Below the pieces are notes generated by a model that saw nothing but the letters and a program-made list of their open reading frames with translations, did no database searches and was not told the origin of the DNA. From Cellulomonas sp. NS3 (lineage in GTDB: Bacteria; Actinomycetota; Actinomycetes; Actinomycetales; Cellulomonadaceae): 64,000 nt of DNA. The translations under genes and the position numbers were made by a program. Below, in pieces: positions 20,188 through 31,090 of the stretch. Location: contig NZ_CP103289.1 of NCBI RefSeq assembly GCF_024757985.1, forward strand, positions 2,170,001 to 2,234,000, given 5' to 3'. Each line of letters begins with the position of its first letter. The stretch's first letter is position 1.

Positions 20188-20505
20188 ATGGCCGAGCACT
20201 CCGTCGAACGCCGGCACACCGGCTCGACCCCCACCGGGACCCACTCCAACGAGGTCGCGTACCTCCCGCTGAGCAGCCCTCCGCGCAACCACGGCCACAC
20301 CACCGCAGCCTGGACGCTCGTCGTCCTCGTCCTGGTCGGCTTCACGATCTCGGCGCTCGCCGTGACGTTCGCCGTCGTCTGGCTCTTCTGGGCCGGCCTG
20401 GGCGTGTGCCTCCTCGGCATCATCGCCGGCAAGGTGCTCCAGGCCATGGGCCACGGGCAGGGCGGGGCAGCGACCCTCGCGAAGCAGTCCGGCTCCGGTC
20501 ACTGA
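20188..20505 (+). CDS. HGxxPAAW-family small membrane protein
   Basis: 105-residue protein of an actinobacterial family named for its motif; here the motif reads HGHTTAAW, with Thr in place of Pro. Two hydrophobic helices follow (WTLVVLVLVGFTISALAV and VVWLFWAGLGVCLLGII), then a short polar tail. A ribosome binding site (AAAGG) sits 7 bases before the ATG. The family usually lies between the Trp membrane protein and trpC, as here. Function unknown. Confidence 0.8.
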   Translation: MAEHSVERRHTGSTPTGTHSNEVAYLPLSSPPRNHGHTTAAWTLVVLVLVGFTISALAVTFAVVWLFWAGLGVCLLGIIAGKVLQAMGHGQGGAATLAKQSGSGH

Positions 20506-20574
20506 CACCCCTGAGCCCGCGCACGACCCCCGACCCGGCGGACCCCCCGCCCGGCCCGACCCCTGGAGAGAGCG

Positions 20575-21039
20575 ATGTCGACCCCGAACGAGCCGCAGGA
20601 CCCGTACGCCGCCGGCAACCAGCCCGAGCAGCCGACGACCCCCGGCTCGCCCCAGTACCCGTCCGCCCCGCAGTACGGCGCGCCGCAGTCCGGCGGCTAC
20701 CCGCAGGCGCCGCAGTACGGCAACGCGCCCGCGTACGGCGGCGGCTACGGCGGCACCTACCCGAAGAACAACCTCGGGGTGTGGGCGCTCGTCCTGGGCA
20801 TCGTCTCGTTCTTCCTCTGCTCGATCCTCACCGGCATCCCGGCGATCATCGTCGGCAACAAGGGCCGCAAGGCCGCCGCCGCCGGTGAGGCGAACAACGG
20901 CGGGCTCTCGCTCGCGGGCGTCATCCTCGGTTGGGTCTCGGTCGCGTTCTTCATCCTGACGCTCATCTGGCTCTTCGCGCTCGGCGGCTTCGCGGCGTAC
21001 ATGGAGAGCATCGACCAGCTCAGCACGAGCACCTACTGA
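20575..21039 (+). CDS. DUF4190 domain membrane protein (copy 1)
   Basis: 154-residue protein with a Pro/Gln/Tyr/Gly-rich N-terminus (repeated QYG and PQ motifs to about residue 65) and a DUF4190 core with two helices: YPKNNLGVWALVLGIVSFFL, LTGIPAIIVGNKGRKAAAAG and ILGWVSVAFFILTLIW. A GGAGAG site precedes the ATG. Closely similar to the protein at 21648-22247. The proline-rich cytosolic tail may bind other proteins; function unknown. Confidence 0.85.
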   Translation: MSTPNEPQDPYAAGNQPEQPTTPGSPQYPSAPQYGAPQSGGYPQAPQYGNAPAYGGGYGGTYPKNNLGVWALVLGIVSFFLCSILTGIPAIIVGNKGRKAAAAGEANNGGLSLAGVILGWVSVAFFILTLIWLFALGGFAAYMESIDQLSTSTY

Positions 21040-21053
21040 GCGAGGACCTGCCG

Positions 21054-21563
21054 GTGCACGGCACCGTCCGACCGCACGGCCCGGCTCTCCACGCAGGGCC
21101 GGGCCGTGCGTCGTCGTGGGGCGCGGGACGGTCCCGCGGCAGGGCGGTGCTCCCGCCGCTCGCCGTCGGGGGGCTCACGGCTGCGGCGGTGCTCGTCGTG
21201 GGGTCGGTGGACCCGCACCGGCCGGGCAGCTACGGGGTGTGCCCGGTGTACGCGCTCACGGGCATGCTCTGCGCCGGCTGCGGCGGGCTGCGGGCCACGC
21301 ACGACCTCGCGCACGGTGACCTCGCGGGCGCGTGGGCCATGAACCCGCTGTGGGTCCTGCTCGTCCCGGTGCTGGTCGCCGCCTGGGCGACGTGGCTCGC
21401 GCGGCGCTGGCGAGGCGTGCCGGACCCCGCACCGGGGCCGGCGGGCCCGGCCGGCGCGGCGCGGACGACCCGGCGCGCGGCACCCGGGGTCCTCCTCGTC
21501 GTCGTGCTCGTCTACTCGGTCGCGAGGAACGTCCCGGCGCTCGCTCCCTGGCTGGCGCCGTGA
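21054..21563 (+). CDS. DUF2752 domain membrane protein
   Basis: About 169 residues from the GTG at 21054, 14 bases after the upstream DUF4190 gene. The DUF2752 mark is CPVYALTGMLCAGCGGLRA followed by HDLAHGDLAGAWAMNPL. It has an N-terminal helix before the Cys-rich motif and two more after it. The family is often next to DUF4190 genes, as here; its role is unknown. The start is not certain, as the ribosome binding site is weak (AGGAC). Confidence 0.75.
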   Translation: MHGTVRPHGPALHAGPGRASSWGAGRSRGRAVLPPLAVGGLTAAAVLVVGSVDPHRPGSYGVCPVYALTGMLCAGCGGLRATHDLAHGDLAGAWAMNPLWVLLVPVLVAAWATWLARRWRGVPDPAPGPAGPAGAARTTRRAAPGVLLVVVLVYSVARNVPALAPWLAP

Positions 21564-21647
21564 CGAGCCCCGCCGAGCCGTGCCGGGGACCGCTCGGTGC
21601 GCCGGTAGAATCGCGCCGCCCCGTCCGCACCACCGTGAGGAACCACC

Positions 21648-22247
21648 ATGACGACGCCCGTTGAGCCGACGCCCGACGAGCGGGCGACAGGGCCGGCGGC
21701 TCCGTCCGGGCCGTCGGGCTCCGCTCCGGACGCCGCACCCGTGGACCTCTCGAAGCCGCGCGCGGCCGAGCAGCAGCCCGCCGCACCCGGCGCCGAGCCC
21801 GCCGCACCCGGCGTCCAGCCCGCGCCGTACGGCGCCGCCGCGCCGCCGTACCCCGCGCCGGCGCCCTACCCCGCGCAGCCGTACGCGGGTCAGCCCTACC
21901 CGGGTCAGCCGTACCCCGGCCAGCCCTACCCGGGCCAGCCGTACCCGCCGGCGTACGCGTACCCGAAGAACCAGCTCGGCGTCTGGTCGCTCGTGCTCGG
22001 GATCGTCGGCATCGTGGTGGGCTGCGTGTTCCTCACCGGCATCCCGGCGGTCATCCTGGGCAACAACGCCAAGCGGGCCGTCGCCGCGGGGGAGGCCAAC
22101 AACCTCGGCGTGGCCCAGGCGGGCATCGTGCTGGGCTGGATCTCGATCGCGCTCGGCGTGGTGGCCGTCGGCTTCTTCGTCCTCTACCTCGTCGGCATGG
22201 CGGGCGTCCTGGGGCTGTCCTTCCTGTCGACGGGGAGCGGGTACTGA
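21648..22247 (+). CDS. DUF4190 domain membrane protein (copy 2)
   Basis: 199 residues. The N-terminal half is Pro/Ala-rich and ends in five QPY(A/P)G-type repeats (about 21890-21950), followed by the DUF4190 core YPKNQLGVWSLVLGIVGIVV, LTGIPAVILGNNAKRAVAAG and IVLGWISIALGVVAVGFF. A GAGGAACC site precedes the ATG. It is a paralog of the gene at 20575-21039, with the DUF2752 gene between. Function unknown. Confidence 0.85.
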   Translation: MTTPVEPTPDERATGPAAPSGPSGSAPDAAPVDLSKPRAAEQQPAAPGAEPAAPGVQPAPYGAAAPPYPAPAPYPAQPYAGQPYPGQPYPGQPYPGQPYPPAYAYPKNQLGVWSLVLGIVGIVVGCVFLTGIPAVILGNNAKRAVAAGEANNLGVAQAGIVLGWISIALGVVAVGFFVLYLVGMAGVLGLSFLSTGSGY

Positions 22248-22270
22248 GCCTCCTGTCCGCCCGGTGACGT

Positions 22271-22328
22271 CGGGTCCTGGCTCGACGGTCGAGGACCCGC
22301 GCCGGCGGCCCGGCGGAGCCCCGCCGGG
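22271..22328 (+). terminator. Double hairpin upstream of trpC
   Basis: Hairpin 1: CGGGTCCT/AGGACCCG (22271-22299). Hairpin 2: CCCGGCGG/CCGCCGGG with loop AGCC (22309-22328), perfect. They follow the DUF4190 stop by 23 and 61 bases and likely end that unit before the trpC promoter. I see no Trp-rich leader peptide, so attenuation is not supported. Confidence 0.5.
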
Positions 22329-22394
22329 ACCGGTCGCGCGGTCCTGCACGGTCCCACGACCTGGCGCGTGGTCCTTTCGTCCCGTGTGCGCCCC

Positions 22395-22400
22395 TACGAT
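22395..22400 (+). promoter_or_regulatory. -10 element (TACGAT) of trpCBA-lgt
   Basis: TACGAT lies 57 bases upstream of the trpC ATG and just after the double hairpin. A clear -35 box is not seen. Confidence 0.4.
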
Positions 22401-22456
22401 GACCTGAAGACCACCGGTCGCCCCGGCGACGAGGCTCGAGGGAAGGTGACGAGACG

Positions 22457-23265
22457 ATGACCGTGCTCGACGACATCGTCGCCGGCGTCCGTGAGGACCT
22501 CGCCCAGCGCGAGGCGGCGACGCCCCTGGCCGCACTCAAGGAGCGGGCGGCACGTGCGCCCGAGGCCAAGGCGTGCGTGAACCGGCTGCGCGTCGCCGAC
22601 GCGGTGACCGTGATCGCCGAGGTGAAGCGCTCGAGCCCCAGCCGGGGAGCGCTCGCCTCGATCGCGGACCCCGCGAAGCTCGCGGCGGAGTACGAGAAGG
22701 GCGGCGCGTCCGTCATCTCGGTGCTCACCGAGCAGCGGCGGTTCAACGGCACGCTCGCGGACCTCGACTCCGTGCGCGCGGCGGTCGACATCCCGGTGCT
22801 GCGCAAGGACTTCGTCGTCACGCCGTACCAGGTGTGGGAGGCGCGGGCGCACGGCGCCGACCTCGTGCTGCTGATCGTGGCGGCGCTCGAGCAGACGGTG
22901 CTCGAGTCGCTCGTCGAGCGGGTGCACTCGCTCGGCATGACGGCCCTCGTCGAGGTGCACGACGCCGAGGAGGTCGCGCGGGCGGTCGACGCCGGGGCGA
23001 CGGTGATCGGCGTCAACTCCCGCGACCTCAAGACGCTCGACGTCGACCGCGGCACGTTCGCGCGCGTCGCGCCGTCGATCCCCGCCGGCATCGTCAAGAT
23101 CGCCGAGTCGGGCGTGCGCGGCCCGCACGACGTCATGGACTACGCCCGGGCCGGGGCCGACGCGGTGCTCGTAGGCGAGGCCCTCGTGACCGACGACGCA
23201 CCGCGCGAGTCGGTCGCCGACCTCGTCGCGGCGGGCTCGCACCCGTCGCTGCGGGCGGTGCGCCA

Positions 23266-23269
<4 letters not shown>
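22457..23269 (+). CDS. trpC: Indole-3-glycerol phosphate synthase
   Basis: Closes the indole ring in tryptophan synthesis. The 270-residue TIM barrel has [11 protein letters not shown] (Glu55, Lys57, phosphate-binding Ser-Pro-Ser), [23 protein letters not shown] and AESGVRG. It is monofunctional, with no TrpF fusion. The ATG is preceded by GAAGGTGAC. Its stop overlaps the trpB GTG, starting a chain of four genes joined by 4-base overlaps. Confidence 0.96.
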
Positions 23270-24617
<1,348 letters not shown>

Positions 24618-24621
<4 letters not shown>

Positions 24622-25454
24622 GCGAGACCACCGTCCGCGCGACGACGGGCCCGCTGCTCGATGGGCTCGCCGCAGGCTCGGCCGAGGCCCCGGGCCGGGC
24701 CGCGCTGATCGGCTACCTCCCGGTCGGCTACCCCGACGTACCCGGCTCGGTCGAGGCCGTGCGCACGCTGATCGACGCGGGCGCCGACGTGATCGAGCTC
24801 GGCATGCCGTACACGGACCCGGTGCTCGACGGCCCGCTGATCCAGCAGGCGGTCGGCCACGCGCTCGCGCAGGGGACCCGAGTGACGGACACGCTGCACG
24901 CGCTCGAGCAGGTCGCGGGACGCGGCGCACCGGTGCTCGTCATGACGTACTGGAACCTCGTGCTGCGCTACGGCGTCGAGGCGTTCGCCCGGGACCTCGC
25001 GTCCGCCGGGGGCGCCGGGCTCATCACGCCCGACCTGATCCCCGACGAGGCGGCCGACTGGAGGGCGGCGTCGCAGGCGCACGACCTCGACCGCGTGTTC
25101 CTCGTCGCGCCGAGCTCGACGCCCGAGCGGCTCGCCGCGACCGTCGGGGCGTCGCGCGGCTTCGTGTACGCGGCCTCGACGATGGGCGTCACCGGCGTGC
25201 GGGCGAGCGTCGGCTCGCAGGCCGAGCGGCTCGTCGCGGACACCCGAGCCGCGGGCGCCCGGCGCGTGTGCGTCGGTCTCGGGGTGTCGACCGCGGAGCA
25301 GGCCGCCGAGGTCGCGCGCTACGCCGACGGGGTGATCGTCGGGTCGGCCTTCGTCCGTCCGCTGGTCGAGGCCCCGGACCTCACCTCCGGCCTCGACGCG
25401 CTCGCCCGCGTCACGTCGACGATCGCGGCCGGGGTGCGCGGGGCGCGCGCGTGA
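24618..25454 (+). CDS. trpA: Tryptophan synthase alpha chain
   Basis: Cleaves indole-3-glycerol phosphate and passes indole to TrpB. Catalytic Glu60 ([16 protein letters not shown]) and Asp71 match Glu49/Asp60 of the enteric enzyme in spacing. [11 protein letters not shown] and STMGVTG are further family marks. 278 residues from a GTG overlapping the trpB stop; its own stop overlaps the lgt GTG. Confidence 0.96.
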
Positions 25455-26365
25455 CGTCAGTCGCGTCGGTGCTCGCCGCGGTCCCCGCGTCGGTGCTCCC
25501 CGCGTCGATCCCGAGCCCGCCGGCGTCCGTCTGGTACCTCGGTCCGTTCCCGCTGCGCGCGTACGCGCTCGCCATCCTCGCCGGGATCGTCGCCGCCGTC
25601 CTGATCACGCGGCGACGCTGGGTCGAGCGCGGCGGTGCCGCGGACGACGTGCTCGAGATCGCCTTCTGGGCCGTCCCGTTCGGGATCGTCGGCGGGCGGG
25701 TCTACCACGTGCTGAGCTCGCCGGACGCGTACTTCGGCCCCGGGGGGGACCCGTGGCGCGCCGTGGCGATCTGGGAGGGCGGCCTGGGGATCTGGGGCGC
25801 GGTCGCGCTCGGTGCGGTCGGTGCCTGGATCGGGTGCCGCCGGCAGGGCGTGCGCCTCGCGCCGTTCGCCGACGCGCTCGCGCCGGGCCTGCTCGTCGCG
25901 CAGGCGGTCGGACGGCTCGGCAACTGGTTCAACCAGGAGCTGTTCGGCGGCCCCACCACGCTGCCGTGGGGCCTGCAGATCGACGACGCGCACCTGCCCG
26001 CGGGCTACGACCCGGGGACGCTGTTCCACCCGACGTTCCTCTACGAGCTGCTCTGGAACCTCGCCGCCGCCGCGGTGCTCGTCGTGCTGGACCGCCGTCT
26101 GAGGCTCGGCCACGGTCGCGTATTCTGGCTCTACGTCGTCCTCTACACCGCAGGACGGCTCTGGATCGAGCTGCTGCGCATCGACCCCGCCGAGACGATC
26201 GGACCGTTCCGCCTCAACGTCTGGACGTCGATCATCGTGGGTCTCGGGGCGCTGGTAGCGTTCGTCGTGGTCGGACGCCGGCATCCCGGACGCGAGACGA
26301 CTCTCCTGCTGGATCCACCGGCGCCGCAGGAGCACGAGGAGAGCTCACCGACGACCGACCGCTGA
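25451..26365 (+). CDS. lgt: Prolipoprotein diacylglyceryl transferase
   Basis: Integral membrane enzyme that moves a diacylglyceryl group from phosphatidylglycerol to the lipobox Cys of prolipoproteins, the first step of lipoprotein maturation. The signature GRLGNWFNQELFG is at residues 154-166; YHVLSSPDAYF, WEGGLGIWGAV and HPTFLYELLWN are also typical. 304 residues with a polar C-terminal tail. The GTG overlaps the trpA stop. Lipoproteins that would need it are encoded in this window (FKBP at 11023, sugar-binding protein at 45234). Confidence 0.95.
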   Translation: MTSVASVLAAVPASVLPASIPSPPASVWYLGPFPLRAYALAILAGIVAAVLITRRRWVERGGAADDVLEIAFWAVPFGIVGGRVYHVLSSPDAYFGPGGDPWRAVAIWEGGLGIWGAVALGAVGAWIGCRRQGVRLAPFADALAPGLLVAQAVGRLGNWFNQELFGGPTTLPWGLQIDDAHLPAGYDPGTLFHPTFLYELLWNLAAAAVLVVLDRRLRLGHGRVFWLYVVLYTAGRLWIELLRIDPAETIGPFRLNVWTSIIVGLGALVAFVVVGRRHPGRETTLLLDPPAPQEHEESSPTTDR

Positions 26366-26377
26366 CCGCGGTCCGGT

Positions 26378-26395
26378 GTGTGAGCCACCTCACAC
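26378..26395. promoter_or_regulatory. Inverted repeat between lgt and gltB
   Basis: Perfect 7-bp arms GTGTGAG/CTCACAC with a 4-base spacer lie 12 bases after the lgt stop and about 125 bases before gltB. It could end the trp-lgt transcript or be an operator for gltB. No match to the GlnR box pattern is seen. Confidence 0.35.
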
Positions 26396-26518
26396 TGCGC
26401 GACGAGTCCGCCCGGAGAAGCGGCGGGTATCGTCGCCACGCGTTTGGGCCAACGACGTCCCACGTTTCCCCCATGTTCGTGCTACACCCCGGTTACGGGG
26501 TTCGTGAGGACGGTACTG

Positions 26519-29500
26519 ATGCCCACGTCGCCCGTGAGCCACGGCGCTCTTCGTGCGCCGTCGTCGCAGGGTCTGTACGACGCTGCCGCCGAGCGTGACG
26601 CCTGCGGTTTCGCGTTCGTCGCCACCCTGCGCGGCACGCCGGGGCGCGACATCGTCGACGCCGGCCTGACCGCCCTGCTCAACCTCGACCACCGTGGCGC
26701 GGTCGGCGCCGAGGAGAACAGCGGCGACGGCGCGGGGATCCTCACGCAGATCCCCGACGCGTTCCTGCGCGACGTCGTCGACGCCGAGCTGCCGCCCGCG
26801 GGTCACTACGCGATCGGCATGGCGTTCCTCCCGGTCGACGCCGACGAGCAGTCCGCCGCCGTGCGGGCCATCGAGGCGATCGCGGTCGAGGAGAAGCTCG
26901 ACGTCCTCGCGTGGCGCGACATCGCCGTGACGCCCGAGCTCGTGGGCCCCACGGCGCGCGGCTCCATGCCCGTGTTCCGTCAGCTCGTCGTCGCCGACCC
27001 GTCGCGTGAGCTCGCGGGCGTCGACCTCGACCGTCGTGCGTTCCGCCTGCGCAAGCGCGCCGAGCGCGAGGTCGACGTGTACTTCGCGTCGCTGTCCGCG
27101 CGCACGCTCGCGTACAAGGGCATGCTCACGCCCGGTCAGCTCGAGCCGTTCTTCGCGGACCTGTCCGACCCGCGCTACGCCTCCGAGCTCGCGCTCGTGC
27201 ACTCGCGCTTCTCGACGAACACGTTCCCGTCGTGGCCGCTCGCCCAGCCGTTCCGGCTGCTCGCGCACAACGGCGAGATCAACACGGTGCGCGGCAACCG
27301 CAACTGGATGGCCGCGCGCGAGGGCACGCTCGCGAGCGAGGCGCTCGGCGACCTCGCGCCGCTCCTGCCCATCTGCACCCCGGGCGGGAGCGACTCGGGC
27401 AGCTTCGACGAGGTGCTCGAGCTGCTGCACCTCGCGGGCCGCTCGCTGCCGCACGCGATCATGATGATGATCCCGGAGGCGTGGGAGAACCACGCCCAGA
27501 TGGACCCCGCACGGCGCGCGTTCTACGAGTACCACTCGACGCTGATGGAGCCGTGGGACGGCCCGGCGGCGATGACGTTCACCGACGGGACGCTCGTCGG
27601 CTCGGTCCAGGACCGCAACGGGCTGCGCCCGGGCCGCTTCTGGGTCACCGAGGACGGGCTCGTCGTGATGGCCAGCGAGGCCGGCGTGCTCGACATCGAC
27701 CCCGCGACGGTCGTCCGCAAGGGCCGCCTCGAGCCCGGCAAGATGTTCCTCGTCGACACCGGCCAGGGCCGGATCATCGAGGACTCGGAGATCAAGGCCC
27801 AGCTCGCCGCGCAGCGCCCGTACGACGAGTGGATGCGCGAGCACTCCGTGTCGCTCGACCAGCTGCCCGAGCGCGAGCACGTCGCGCACTCGGCCGCGTC
27901 GGTGCGCCGTCGCCAGCGGGCGTTCGGGTACACCGAGGAGGAGCTCAAGATCATCCTGTCGCCGATCGCGGCGACAGGCGCCGAGCCGCTCGGTGCGATG
28001 GGCTCCGACACGCCGGTCGCGGTGCTGTCCAGCCGTCCGCGCCTGCTGTTCGACTACTTCACGCAGATGTTCGCGCAGGTCACGAACCCGCCGCTGGACG
28101 CCATCCGCGAGGAGCTCGTGACGTCGATCGGCGGGGCGATCGGCCCCGAGCCGAACCTGCTCGACGACACCCCGCTGCACGCCCGCAAGCTCATGCTGCC
28201 GTTCCCCGTGATCGACAACGACGAGCTCGCGAAGATCGTGCGCATCGACAAGGACCCGCGCCTCGCGGGGATCTTCCGCGCGATCACCGTCCGGGGCCTG
28301 TACCGGGTCGACGGCGGGGGAGCGGCGCTCGAGGCGCGCCTCGAGGAGATCTTCGCGGAGGTCGACGCCGCGGTCGCGAACGGCGTGAGCTTCATCGTGC
28401 TGTCGGACCGTGACGGCGACGCCGACCTCGCGCCGATCCCGTCGCTGCTGCTGTCCAGCGCCGTCCACCACCACCTCCTGCGCCGGCACACGCGCACGCA
28501 GGTCTCGCTCGTCGTCGAGGCCGGCGACGTGCGCGAGGTGCACCACGTTGCGCTGCTCATCGGGTACGGCGCCGCCGCGGTCAACCCGTACCTCGCCATG
28601 GAGACCGTCGAGGACCTCGCGCGCAGCGCGTACGTGCCGGGCGTGGAGCCGGAGCAGGCGGTCAAGAACCTCATCAAGGCGCTCGGCAAGGGCGTCCTCA
28701 AGGTCATGTCGAAGATGGGCATCTCGACCATCGCGTCCTACCGCGGCGCGCAGGTCTTCGAGGCCATCGGCCTGTCGGCGGCGCTCGTCGACCGGTACTT
28801 CGCAGGCACGACGAGCCGGCTCGGCGGCATCGGCCTGGACGTCATCGCGGCCGAGGTCGCGGCGCGGCACGCCGACGCCTACCCGGCGAGCGGGAACCGT
28901 CTGCCGCACCAGCGCCTCGCGGTCGGGGGCGAGTACCAGTGGCGCCGCGACGGCGAGGACCACCTGTTCGACCCGGAGACGGTCTTCCGGCTCCAGCACG
29001 CGACCCGCACGCGCCAGTTCGACGTGTTCCGGCAGTACTCGGACCGCGTCAACGAGCAGGCGTCGCGCCTCATGACGATGCGCGGGCTCCTCACGTTCAA
29101 GGAGGGCGCGCGCCCGCCGGTGCCGCTCGAGGAGGTCGAGCCGGCGTCGGAGATCGTCAAGCGGTTCAGCACGGGCGCCATGTCCTACGGCTCGATCTCG
29201 GCCGAGGCGCACGAGACCCTCGCGGTCGCGATGAACCAGCTCGGTGCGAAGTCGAACACCGGTGAGGGCGGCGAGGACGCCGAGCGCCTGCACGACCCGG
29301 TGCGCCGCAGCGCGATCAAGCAGATCGCGTCGGGCCGGTTCGGCGTGACGTCGGAGTACCTGACCAACGCGGACGACATCCAGATCAAGCTCGCGCAGGG
29401 CGCCAAGCCCGGCGAGGGCGGGCAGCTGCCCGGTCACAAGGTGTACCCGTGGGTCGCCAAGACGCGGCACTCGACGCCCGGCGTCGGGCTCATCTCGCCG

Positions 29501-31090
29501 CCGCCGCACCACGACATCTACTCGATCGAGGACCTCGCGCAGCTGATCCACGACGCCAAGAACGCGAACCCGTCGGCGCGCGTGCACGTCAAGCTCGTGA
29601 GCGAGTTCGGCGTCGGCACGGTCGCGGCCGGTGTCGCGAAGGCGCACTCGGACGTCGTGCTGATCTCGGGCCACGACGGCGGCACGGGTGCCAGCCCGCT
29701 CACGTCGCTCAAGCACGCCGGGACGCCCTGGGAGATCGGCCTCGCCGAGACCCAGCAGACGCTCGTGCTCAACAACCTGCGCGACCGCGTGGTGGTGCAG
29801 GTCGACGGCCAGCTCAAGACGGGCCGCGACGTGCTCGTCGGCGCGCTGCTGGGCGCCGAGGAGTTCGGCTTCGCCACGGCCCCGCTCGTGGTCTCGGGCT
29901 GCATCATGATGCGCGTCTGCCACCTCGACACGTGCCCGGTCGGCGTCGCGACGCAGAACCCGGAGCTGCGTGCGCGGTTCAACGGCCGGCCGGAGTTCGT
30001 CGTCAACTTCTTCGAGTTCATCGCCGAGGAGGTCCGCGAGCTGCTCGCACGCCTGGGCTTCCGCACGCTGCTCGAGGCCGTCGGCCACGTCGAGATGCTC
30101 GACACCCGGCCGGTCATCGACCACTGGAAGGCCGCAGGGCTCGACCTGTCGCCCGTGCTGGCCGTCCCGGAGCCCGAGCCGGGCTCGGCGCTGCACAACA
30201 CGCAGGGCCAGGACCACGGCCTCGAGCGCGCGCTCGACAACCAGTTCATCGCGCTCGCCGGCGACGCCCTTGAGCGGGGCGAGCCGGTGCGCATCGCGCT
30301 GCCGGTCCGCAACGTCAACCGCACGGTCGGCACGATGCTCGGGCACGAGGTCACCAAGCGCTACCACGGTGCCGGACTGCCCGACGACACGATCGACGTG
30401 ACGCTCACGGGCTCGGCCGGCCAGTCGTTCGGCGCGTTCCTGCCACGCGGCATCACGCTGCGGCTCTTCGGCGACGCGAACGACTACGTCGGCAAGGGCC
30501 TGTCGGGCGGGCGGATCGTGGTGCGCCCCGACCGCAACGCGGTGCTCACCGGCGAGAACAACGTCGTCGCGGGCAACGTCATCGGGTACGGAGCCACCGG
30601 CGGGGAGATCTTCCTGCGCGGGCTCGTCGGCGAGCGCTTCGGCGTGCGCAACTCGGGTGCGTCGCTCGTCGTCGAGGGCGTGGGCGACCACGGCTGCGAG
30701 TACATGACGGGCGGCACCGTGCTCGTGCTCGGCACGACGGGCCGCAACTTCGCCGCGGGCATGTCCGGCGGCACGGCGTACGTCCTCGACCTCGAGCCGG
30801 CGCTCGTGAACACGGCCTCGGTCAAGAGCGGCGAGCTCACGCTCGCGCCGCTCGACGACGAGGACGCCGCGGTCGTCGAGACGCTGCTGCGCCGGCACCA
30901 CGCCGAGACGGACTCGCCGGTCGCGGCGGAGCTGCTCGCGGACCTCGACGCGACGCGCACCCGCTTCACGCGCGTCCTGCCGAGCGAGTACGCGCGGGTC
31001 CGCCGCGCGCTCGCGCAGGCCGAGGCCGACGGGCTCGACCCGGCGGCGCCGGGAGTGTGGGACCAGATCCTGGAGGTGGCACGTGGCTGA
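26519..31090 (+). CDS. gltB: Glutamate synthase (NADPH) large subunit
   Basis: GOGAT large subunit: takes the amide of glutamine and makes two glutamates from 2-oxoglutarate. From the ATG at 26519 (GAGGAC site 8 bases upstream) a 28-residue propeptide precedes Cys29 ([10 protein letters not shown]), the glutaminase nucleophile. The class II amidotransferase domain is followed by the central domain, the FMN-binding synthase domain ([27 protein letters not shown]), the 3Fe-4S ligands C-x5-C-x4-C in [15 protein letters not shown] and the C-terminal Gly-rich beta-helix. 1523 residues, full length. gltD overlaps its stop by 8 bases. Confidence 0.97.
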   Translation: MPTSPVSHGALRAPSSQGLYDAAAERDACGFAFVATLRGTPGRDIVDAGLTALLNLDHRGAVGAEENSGDGAGILTQIPDAFLRDVVDAELPPAGHYAIGMAFLPVDADEQSAAVRAIEAIAVEEKLDVLAWRDIAVTPELVGPTARGSMPVFRQLVVADPSRELAGVDLDRRAFRLRKRAEREVDVYFASLSARTLAYKGMLTPGQLEPFFADLSDPRYASELALVHSRFSTNTFPSWPLAQPFRLLAHNGEINTVRGNRNWMAAREGTLASEALGDLAPLLPICTPGGSDSGSFDEVLELLHLAGRSLPHAIMMMIPEAWENHAQMDPARRAFYEYHSTLMEPWDGPAAMTFTDGTLVGSVQDRNGLRPGRFWVTEDGLVVMASEAGVLDIDPATVVRKGRLEPGKMFLVDTGQGRIIEDSEIKAQLAAQRPYDEWMREHSVSLDQLPEREHVAHSAASVRRRQRAFGYTEEELKIILSPIAATGAEPLGAMGSDTPVAVLSSRPRLLFDYFTQMFAQVTNPPLDAIREELVTSIGGAIGPEPNLLDDTPLHARKLMLPFPVIDNDELAKIVRIDKDPRLAGIFRAITVRGLYRVDGGGAALEARLEEIFAEVDAAVANGVSFIVLSDRDGDADLAPIPSLLLSSAVHHHLLRRHTRTQVSLVVEAGDVREVHHVALLIGYGAAAVNPYLAMETVEDLARSAYVPGVEPEQAVKNLIKALGKGVLKVMSKMGISTIASYRGAQVFEAIGLSAALVDRYFAGTTSRLGGIGLDVIAAEVAARHADAYPASGNRLPHQRLAVGGEYQWRRDGEDHLFDPETVFRLQHATRTRQFDVFRQYSDRVNEQASRLMTMRGLLTFKEGARPPVPLEEVEPASEIVKRFSTGAMSYGSISAEAHETLAVAMNQLGAKSNTGEGGEDAERLHDPVRRSAIKQIASGRFGVTSEYLTNADDIQIKLAQGAKPGEGGQLPGHKVYPWVAKTRHSTPGVGLISPPPHHDIYSIEDLAQLIHDAKNANPSARVHVKLVSEFGVGTVAAGVAKAHSDVVLISGHDGGTGASPLTSLKHAGTPWEIGLAETQQTLVLNNLRDRVVVQVDGQLKTGRDVLVGALLGAEEFGFATAPLVVSGCIMMRVCHLDTCPVGVATQNPELRARFNGRPEFVVNFFEFIAEEVRELLARLGFRTLLEAVGHVEMLDTRPVIDHWKAAGLDLSPVLAVPEPEPGSALHNTQGQDHGLERALDNQFIALAGDALERGEPVRIALPVRNVNRTVGTMLGHEVTKRYHGAGLPDDTIDVTLTGSAGQSFGAFLPRGITLRLFGDANDYVGKGLSGGRIVVRPDRNAVLTGENNVVAGNVIGYGATGGEIFLRGLVGERFGVRNSGASLVVEGVGDHGCEYMTGGTVLVLGTTGRNFAAGMSGGTAYVLDLEPALVNTASVKSGELTLAPLDDEDAAVVETLLRRHHAETDSPVAAELLADLDATRTRFTRVLPSEYARVRRALAQAEADGLDPAAPGVWDQILEVARG

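Noticed and set aside
15309-20447. Open frame of about 1700 codons on the minus strand across the ABC exporter, hisI and trpE
   Set aside because: It runs antisense to well-recognised genes and has a low-complexity Arg/Asp/Val composition; stop codons are simply rare in this frame.
21885-21955. Repeat array that might be a CRISPR
   Set aside because: The repeats are in frame, have no unique spacers and encode a QPYPG tail of a DUF4190 protein.
22248-22456. Trp attenuator or T-box before trpC
   Set aside because: Hairpins are present, but I see no leader peptide with Trp codons and no T-box motif; a terminator plus promoter explains the region.
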